A model generated the notes under the pieces. It saw only the letters and a program-made list of their open reading frames with translations. It had not been told where the DNA came from and did no database searches. Both the position numbers and the translations under genes were made by a program. DNA of 33,668 nt, from contig CAZLVG010000005.1 in NCBI GenBank assembly GCA_964562905.1, positions 1 through 33,668 on the forward strand, in the 5' to 3' direction. Source of the stretch: CAYSWF01 sp964562905. Its GTDB lineage: Bacteria; Patescibacteriota; Andersenbacteria; UBA10190. This document shows positions 29,465-33,668 of the stretch, in pieces. The stretch's first letter is position 1; every line of letters begins with the position of its first letter.

Positions 29465-29724
29465 ACTCCACACCGGCAGACGTGTTTCCGCATTCGCCAC
29501 AACAGACGTGAAAAAGCGCGGGCGGGCCAAGTTTCCGCCTGGTTATTATTCTCAGCGCGGCTGGCCTGCCACTTGTGTTGCCATGCCGGCACAAGTAGGC
29601 CTGTTCAACCAGTCTAACACCGTCCAACGACGCAGACAGATACTCCGTGAAGGCGGCTTTGTCTGGAAGCGCGGACGGGGGGTTCGCCTCCGCCCAAGCC
29701 GCGGACTTCACCGCCCGCGGAAAC
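29465..29724. other. Gap between csrA terminator and PEGA gene; no recognised gene
   Basis: This holds only unconvincing open frames. One on the minus strand (29463-29732, 89 codons) ends with CRHGN...CCGECGNTSAGVE, giving Cys pairs that could suggest a zinc site, and overlaps the end of the PEGA gene. One on the plus strand (GTG 29508 to 29759) is basic and unrecognised. Codon makeup looks non-coding. A hairpin CACTTGTG...CACAAGTAGG is at about 29571-29601. Confidence 0.35.
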
Positions 29725-31065
29725 TCACTCAACCGTCAGTGCCGCTGCCTGAAGACTGATTTTTGCCTGGTTGCGCTTCAAATAGTAAATCGCTTCTCCG
29801 TGCCGGCCCACTGTGGCCAGGCTGTCGCCCAAGTTAGTGGAATCCACTTGGTAGGTTACGGGGTGGTCGCGCGTGTCAATTTCCGTAATCATAATTTCGT
29901 CATCTACCTGGTAAACCAAGTGGTGCCCTCCTGCAAACCACTGGGGTGAGCGAATAGGACGAGACAGGCGCGTAACCAGATATAACTGACCGAGGGGTAT
30001 GTAGGTTAAGCGCTTGTCAGAAGCGTTAAAGACGTGTAAAGAGGTGTGATCAGTCTGCACGTACAGCAATTGCCCGCTGGGCGACCAGCCGGCGCGAAGT
30101 GCCTTATCGGTAACCGGTATTACCGTCTTCTCCTCGTCCAACACCGCCAGGCTGGAATCTGCCAGCCATACGGCGACCTCGCCTCCTGGTGTAATCAGGA
30201 GGTCGTCCACAATTTCTTCCAGGGGGAACCTTAACGTTTTGAGCAATTCTCCCTGCAAACTAAGGACGTTAACGCGCTGGCCATCCGCTCCGATGGTATA
30301 AATGTGGCGCGAACTGGTAGCAAAACCGCGCACATTTTCCGCAATAGCCAGGGAGTTGTCAGTAGCTACGTTGTAGGCAATCAGCTTACCAGCCGCACTC
30401 AAGGCTAGCACGCGCCCCGGCACGCGCGGATCCCATACCACCGCTTCCACACCAGCTAAAGCCGGCAACGGCCGCGGGCGGAGCCAGCTGTCAGTGATGT
30501 CAATAACACTGACAGACCTATTACTTGTTAACAATACTCTGCCGCTGCCCGGAGACCATAACAGCTTGCCGGGTACAGGGAACACCTTGACAGGCGGCAC
30601 CACCTGAACTCCATCTTCGTCAACAACGCGCAGCTTTCCGTCGGCCGTCACGGCCGCCAGTAATCGGCGGCTCGGCGAAAGAGAAAAAGTCACTACGTCA
30701 CCCAATAGTTCCTTCGTGTCAAGATTTTCAGGAAAAAGGCGAACATGGCGCAGATTGGTTACCGTGGCAGGCCTGATGGTCAGCTCCTTGAACCAACTTT
30801 TATACCCGTCTTTCCGCAGCGAGACGGACACCTGCCCTGGCGGCAGATCGGAAACATAGCGCGGCGTTTCCTTGTAGCTTTTACCATTCACCGTAAGGGA
30901 GGCTTTGGGCGGATACGTTTCCACTGACAACACCCCCACCGGTAAATAATTCTCGGCCTCTATATCCATGCGGTAGCCCATGGCGAAGAACACCACTAGG
31001 GGAGCCACAGCCATAAACACTATAGAGGAGCTGAACAGCAGTAATTGCCGGTATATCTTTTTCAT
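29725..31065 (-). CDS. Membrane-anchored PEGA domain / beta-propeller-like protein
   Basis: A 446-aa protein. Residues about 8-30 (LLLFSSSIVFMAVAPLVVFFAMG) are a single N-terminal transmembrane anchor with a short basic cytoplasmic end. Residues about 42-110 form a PEGA domain (LSVETYPPKASLTVNGKSYKETP, then PPGQVSVSLRKDGYKSWFKELTI), a surface beta-domain named for its PEGA sequence. Residues 120-446 are repeating beta-strand units (VTFSLSPSRRLLAAVTADGKLRVV; GKLLWSPGSGRVLLTSN; AGWSPSGQLLYVQTD; SPQWFAGGHHLVYQVDDEIMI) of WD40-like or TolB-like propeller type. It has no enzyme motif. The family is common in CPR genomes; its job is unknown, perhaps surface scaffolding or sensing. AGGAAAG lies six bases before the ATG, and the gene is divergent from murA. 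Confidence 0.8.
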   Translation of the reverse strand: MKKIYRQLLLFSSSIVFMAVAPLVVFFAMGYRMDIEAENYLPVGVLSVETYPPKASLTVNGKSYKETPRYVSDLPPGQVSVSLRKDGYKSWFKELTIRPATVTNLRHVRLFPENLDTKELLGDVVTFSLSPSRRLLAAVTADGKLRVVDEDGVQVVPPVKVFPVPGKLLWSPGSGRVLLTSNRSVSVIDITDSWLRPRPLPALAGVEAVVWDPRVPGRVLALSAAGKLIAYNVATDNSLAIAENVRGFATSSRHIYTIGADGQRVNVLSLQGELLKTLRFPLEEIVDDLLITPGGEVAVWLADSSLAVLDEEKTVIPVTDKALRAGWSPSGQLLYVQTDHTSLHVFNASDKRLTYIPLGQLYLVTRLSRPIRSPQWFAGGHHLVYQVDDEIMITEIDTRDHPVTYQVDSTNLGDSLATVGRHGEAIYYLKRNQAKISLQAAALTVE

Positions 31066-31157
31066 AGCGCTTTCCTACAAAGTACCAAGAATATGCACGA
31101 AAGGTGAATTTCTGGCAAGGGAAGGCCGCCGCGATGACAGGAACCTTAACGGCCACT

Positions 31158-31166
31158 TGTTATAAT
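31158..31166 (+). promoter_or_regulatory. Extended -10 promoter of murA
   Basis: TGTTATAAT is a perfect extended -10; the predicted transcript starts about 18 bases before the ATG at 31192. No good -35 is visible at 17 bases. Confidence 0.6.
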
Positions 31167-31191
31167 CCGATCGCGGGTATAGTTTTGGCGT

Positions 31192-32445
31192 ATGACCGAC
31201 TTTGTCATCCGGGGAGGCAGCAAACTCACCGGGTCCATTTCAGTAAACGGTTCCAAAAACGCGGCGCTGCCGCTCCTGGCTGCCAGTCTTCTTACTAAAG
31301 ATACCATTAAACTCAACCATGTCCCGCCGATCAGAGACGTGGAGTACTTGCTTGACATCTTGACCGCCCTGGGCGTTGAGCTGCGGCGGGACGATACTTC
31401 CGTATACCTAACTGCTGGCACGGTGGATTTGGAAAAACTGCCATCGCCCCTGGTGGGCAAATTGCGAGGATCAATAATGTTAATGGGCGCCTTGCTGTCC
31501 CGCTGCCGGCAGGTCAGGCTGCCCCACCCGGGCGGAGATATTATTGGTGCCCGTCCTATTGATGTCCATTTGGATGCTTTCCAGCAGTTAGGCGCCAAGG
31601 TACACGAAGACCGGGAGATGGTGAATATTGATGGTTCAAAAATGAAGGCGGGAACAGTGGTTCTGGACGAGTTTTCGGTAACCGCCACGGAAAACGCGCT
31701 GTTGGCCGCGGCCTCCCTGCCGGGTATGACCACGATACACATAGCGGCGGCGGAGCCGCACGTGGCGGCGCTGGCCAGTCTTTTGAACCGCATGGGAGCC
31801 AGAGTTGAAGGAGCGGGCACCCACACTATCAAAGTACAGGGACGTCGGGAGTTGAAAGGGGCACAGTTCACCAACATCCCCGACATGCTGGAAGCCGGCT
31901 TTTTCATACTGCTAGCCGCCGCCACCGGCTCGAAACTTACGGTCAAGCGCGTCCCCGTAAGCCACCTGCGGCTCTTTCTAAAAAAACTGGACCGCGTCAA
32001 CGTTCAATACCGGATAGGGGAGCAGGGCGACGCCGTAACCGTGTATCCCGGGCGCTTGCGGTCTTTCAACATAAAGTCGTTGCCGTACCCGGGCATACCG
32101 ACCGATCTACAGGCCCCCTTCGCGGTAGTAGCCACCCAGGCCACCGGCAGCTCGCTCATACACGACCCCATGTACGAAGACCGGTTTAAGCACATAATAG
32201 AGCTGCAAAAGATGGGAGCCAAAGCCGTGATATGCGACCCTCATCGCGTGGTAATTGAAGGGCCCACCGCTCTTTACGGCCGGGACATTCCCAGCCTTGA
32301 TATCCGCTCGGGGGCCACGCTGATTATGGCCGGACTGGTAGCTAAGGGCACTACCATCATCCACGGAGTTGAAACCATAGAGAGAGGCTATGCCGATCTG
32401 CATTTAAGGTTGAAGGAAGTCGGAGCCGATATAACCAGCCGTTAA
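31192..32445 (+). CDS. murA: UDP-N-acetylglucosamine 1-carboxyvinyltransferase MurA with Asp in place of catalytic-loop Cys
   Basis: It transfers enolpyruvate from PEP to UDP-GlcNAc, the first committed step of wall synthesis. At 417 aa it has normal length. Features are NGSKNAALP with catalytic Lys22, the RGS and GALLSR region, and the loop LPHPGGDIIGARPIDVHL. In most bacteria this loop reads GGCAIGARP, with Cys115 (E. coli numbering) the target of fosfomycin; here residue 116 is Asp (codon GAT at 31537). That variant is known from mycobacteria and chlamydiae, and Cys-to-Asp enzymes stay active while resisting fosfomycin. The C-terminus has FAVVATQATGSSLIHDPMYEDRF and DIRSGATLIMAGLVAKG. It has its own promoter, and mreB follows 106 bases on. 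Confidence 0.96.
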   Translation: MTDFVIRGGSKLTGSISVNGSKNAALPLLAASLLTKDTIKLNHVPPIRDVEYLLDILTALGVELRRDDTSVYLTAGTVDLEKLPSPLVGKLRGSIMLMGALLSRCRQVRLPHPGGDIIGARPIDVHLDAFQQLGAKVHEDREMVNIDGSKMKAGTVVLDEFSVTATENALLAAASLPGMTTIHIAAAEPHVAALASLLNRMGARVEGAGTHTIKVQGRRELKGAQFTNIPDMLEAGFFILLAAATGSKLTVKRVPVSHLRLFLKKLDRVNVQYRIGEQGDAVTVYPGRLRSFNIKSLPYPGIPTDLQAPFAVVATQATGSSLIHDPMYEDRFKHIIELQKMGAKAVICDPHRVVIEGPTALYGRDIPSLDIRSGATLIMAGLVAKGTTIIHGVETIERGYADLHLRLKEVGADITSR

Positions 32446-32551
32446 CTAACCAGGCCGGGACAAGACGGAAGGCCAGGCCAGTCTTAAGGCAGCGAACTTA
32501 ACGACTAAGCGGATATTGCTAATCGCTAAACCGGGATATACCATGGGGTGA

Positions 32552-33568
32552 ATGGGATTGACCCGCAAAATAGCCATTGACCTGGGCACCACCAGCACCC
32601 TGATGTACGTGCCACGCCAAGGTATCGTGCTGAACGAGCCGTCAGTGGTAGCCGTTTCCGTTGACGATAACTCTATCCTAGCCATAGGTAATGAAGCCAG
32701 GGAAATGATAGGACGGACGCCGGAAAGTATTATCGCTCACCGTCCTTTGAGAAACGGGGTGATAGCCGACTACCGCGTGACGGAAGCCATGTTAAGCTAC
32801 CTTATTCAAAAAGTGGGCATTTCAGTACGATTCTTAAGACCGGACGTCCTGATATCCGTACCGGCCGGCATCACCAGCACGGAACGCCGAGCCGTGGTGG
32901 ACGCCGTCACTTCGGCCGGAGCCCGAGCCGCTTACCTTATCAAAGAACCTGTTTCCGCTGCCATTGGCGCCGGTATCCCCATAGGGGAAAGCGCGGGGCA
33001 TATGATTGTAGATATAGGCGGCGGTACCACTGAAGCCGCCATAATCTCCTTAGGCGGTATAGTAGCCTCGCATTCAGCTAGAGTGGGGGGAAACAGGTTT
33101 GACGCCGCCATCGCCGAACACGTGCGCAAACGATACGGGCTGGTATGCGGAGAACAAACGGCAGAACGCATCAAGATAGAAATCGCCTCCGCCGTGCCGC
33201 TGTCAGAAGAAGAAGCCAAACAAATGACCATTCGGGGCCGCGACCTGGCTTCAGGGCTGCCGAAGGAGACAACCATCTCATCGTACGAAATTACAGAAGC
33301 CCTAAAAGATCCTCTGGAAGGCGTGCTGCAAGCTATTAAGACAGTCCTGCAAGAGACTCCTCCCGAGCTGGCTTCCGACGTAATAGACAAGGGTATAGTG
33401 GTCAGCGGCGGCGGAGCGCTGTTGCGTAACATTGATCAGCTTATCTCCCAGTCCAGCTCGGTGCCGTGCTACGTGGCTGATGATCCGCTGGTGTGCGTAG
33501 TTAAGGGGTCCGGTGCCGCGTTGGAAAACCTTGAGGCCTACAGACGCAGCGTGCTGCTGACGAAGTAG
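32552..33568 (+). CDS. mreB: Rod-shape-determining protein MreB
   Basis: A 338-aa bacterial actin that assembles on the inner membrane and guides lateral wall synthesis. The ATPase motifs are IAIDLGTTSTLMYV (phosphate 1), EPSVVAV, GVIADYRVTEAML, ISVPAGITSTERRAVVDA, EPVSAAIGAGIPIGE, MIVDIGGGTTEAAIISLGGI (phosphate 2) and GIVVSGGGALLRNID (adenosine). The length is standard. The ATG at 32552 is directly preceded by GGGGTGA; a TTG at 32558 is an alternative. The partner genes mreC/mreD are not in the window. Its location beside murA fits a morphogenesis unit. Confidence 0.96.
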   Translation: MGLTRKIAIDLGTTSTLMYVPRQGIVLNEPSVVAVSVDDNSILAIGNEAREMIGRTPESIIAHRPLRNGVIADYRVTEAMLSYLIQKVGISVRFLRPDVLISVPAGITSTERRAVVDAVTSAGARAAYLIKEPVSAAIGAGIPIGESAGHMIVDIGGGTTEAAIISLGGIVASHSARVGGNRFDAAIAEHVRKRYGLVCGEQTAERIKIEIASAVPLSEEEAKQMTIRGRDLASGLPKETTISSYEITEALKDPLEGVLQAIKTVLQETPPELASDVIDKGIVVSGGGALLRNIDQLISQSSSVPCYVADDPLVCVVKGSGAALENLEAYRRSVLLTK

Positions 33569-33668
33569 GTTAGTAATTCGTAATCAGTAATCAGTAACTG
33601 GTAATTCGTAATTCGTAACTCGTAATTCGTAATTCGTAAAGAACTTCCTTAATTCCCTGCTCTGGAAA
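33569..33668. repeat. Degenerate tandem array of GTAATTCGTAA-like units
   Basis: After mreB, about eight imperfect copies of an 8-10 base unit (TAATTCGTAA, CAGTAATCAG, TAACTCG) run from about 33574 to 33640. Similar short pieces occur after ftsW (12374-12388) and before the LOG gene (about 20190-20210). There is no gene up to the window's end. Confidence 0.75.

Noticed and set aside
1..33668. UGA recoding as in Gracilibacteria/SR1
   Set aside because: TGA serves as the terminal stop of several complete genes (mraY, murL-murD, rpmJ, first GT2) and no in-frame TGA interrupts conserved domains.
1..33668. tRNA or rRNA genes
   Set aside because: By eye I found no cloverleaf with a T-loop GGTTCRA and anticodon stem, and no rRNA-like stretch; a covariance-model scan would be decisive.

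Overview
The window looks like a chromosomal contig from a Candidate Phyla Radiation (Patescibacteria) bacterium, probably Parcubacteria-like. This is inferred from the gene mix, not from a search. The pointers are short versions of normally longer proteins (AlaRS about 601 aa, S4 180 aa, MurC 395 aa), a Mur ligase with an N-terminal membrane domain, a membrane protein paired with a VirD4/HerA-like ATPase that ends in a CxxC-x17-CxxC zinc ribbon, a sigma region 4 plus HARE-HTH regulator, a PEGA/beta-propeller anchor protein and a baseplate-J-like membrane protein. TGA is used as an ordinary stop (mraY, murL-murD, rpmJ), so this is not a UGA-recoding lineage. DNA is moderately GC-rich. A 10-N scaffold gap lies in the dacA-like gene, and the left end looks like a repeat-confounded contig edge.

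Layout. 1-335: palindromic repeat array plus a 55-bp duplication of the neighbouring gene. 336-4721 (minus): FemA/B-type aminoacyltransferase, DegT aminotransferase, MurF-like ligase. 4769-15493 (plus): two family 2 glycosyltransferases, D-Ala-D-Ala carboxypeptidase, MraY, a MurL-MurD fusion, FtsW, MurG and MurC. 15849-19945: sigma4/HARE-HTH regulator, membrane protein, ATPase. 20258-24426: LOG-family protein, short alanyl-tRNA synthetase, baseplate-J-like protein. 24885-28764: translation/transcription operon infA-rpmJ-rpsM-rpsK-rpsD-rpoA-rplQ-rplM-rpsI. 29191-33568: csrA, PEGA/propeller protein (minus), murA and mreB.

How it works together. Much of the window builds the cell wall: MurA makes the first committed precursor, MurC adds L-Ala, MurL-MurD adds and stereo-inverts glutamate, MurF caps the peptide, MraY and MurG make lipid I and lipid II, FtsW polymerises, and the FemAB protein and carboxypeptidase tailor the peptides. 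MreB organises elongation. murE, murB, ddl, murI and ftsQAZ are not seen here. The most distinctive gene is the fused MurL (UDP-MurNAc-L-Ala-L-Glu epimerase)-MurD protein, which implies that glutamate is added as L-Glu and then epimerised.

Between genes there are at least three dispersed repeat families. Family A is MITE-like with terminal inverted repeats (four copies). Family B is about 170 bp with a strongly conserved core (two copies, each upstream of a regulator gene). Family C is about 85 bp (two copies): one is nested inside a family A element and the other lies in-frame in the N-terminus of murL-murD. Several transcription units have a -10 box only 6-9 nt before the start codon, which suggests leaderless mRNAs.
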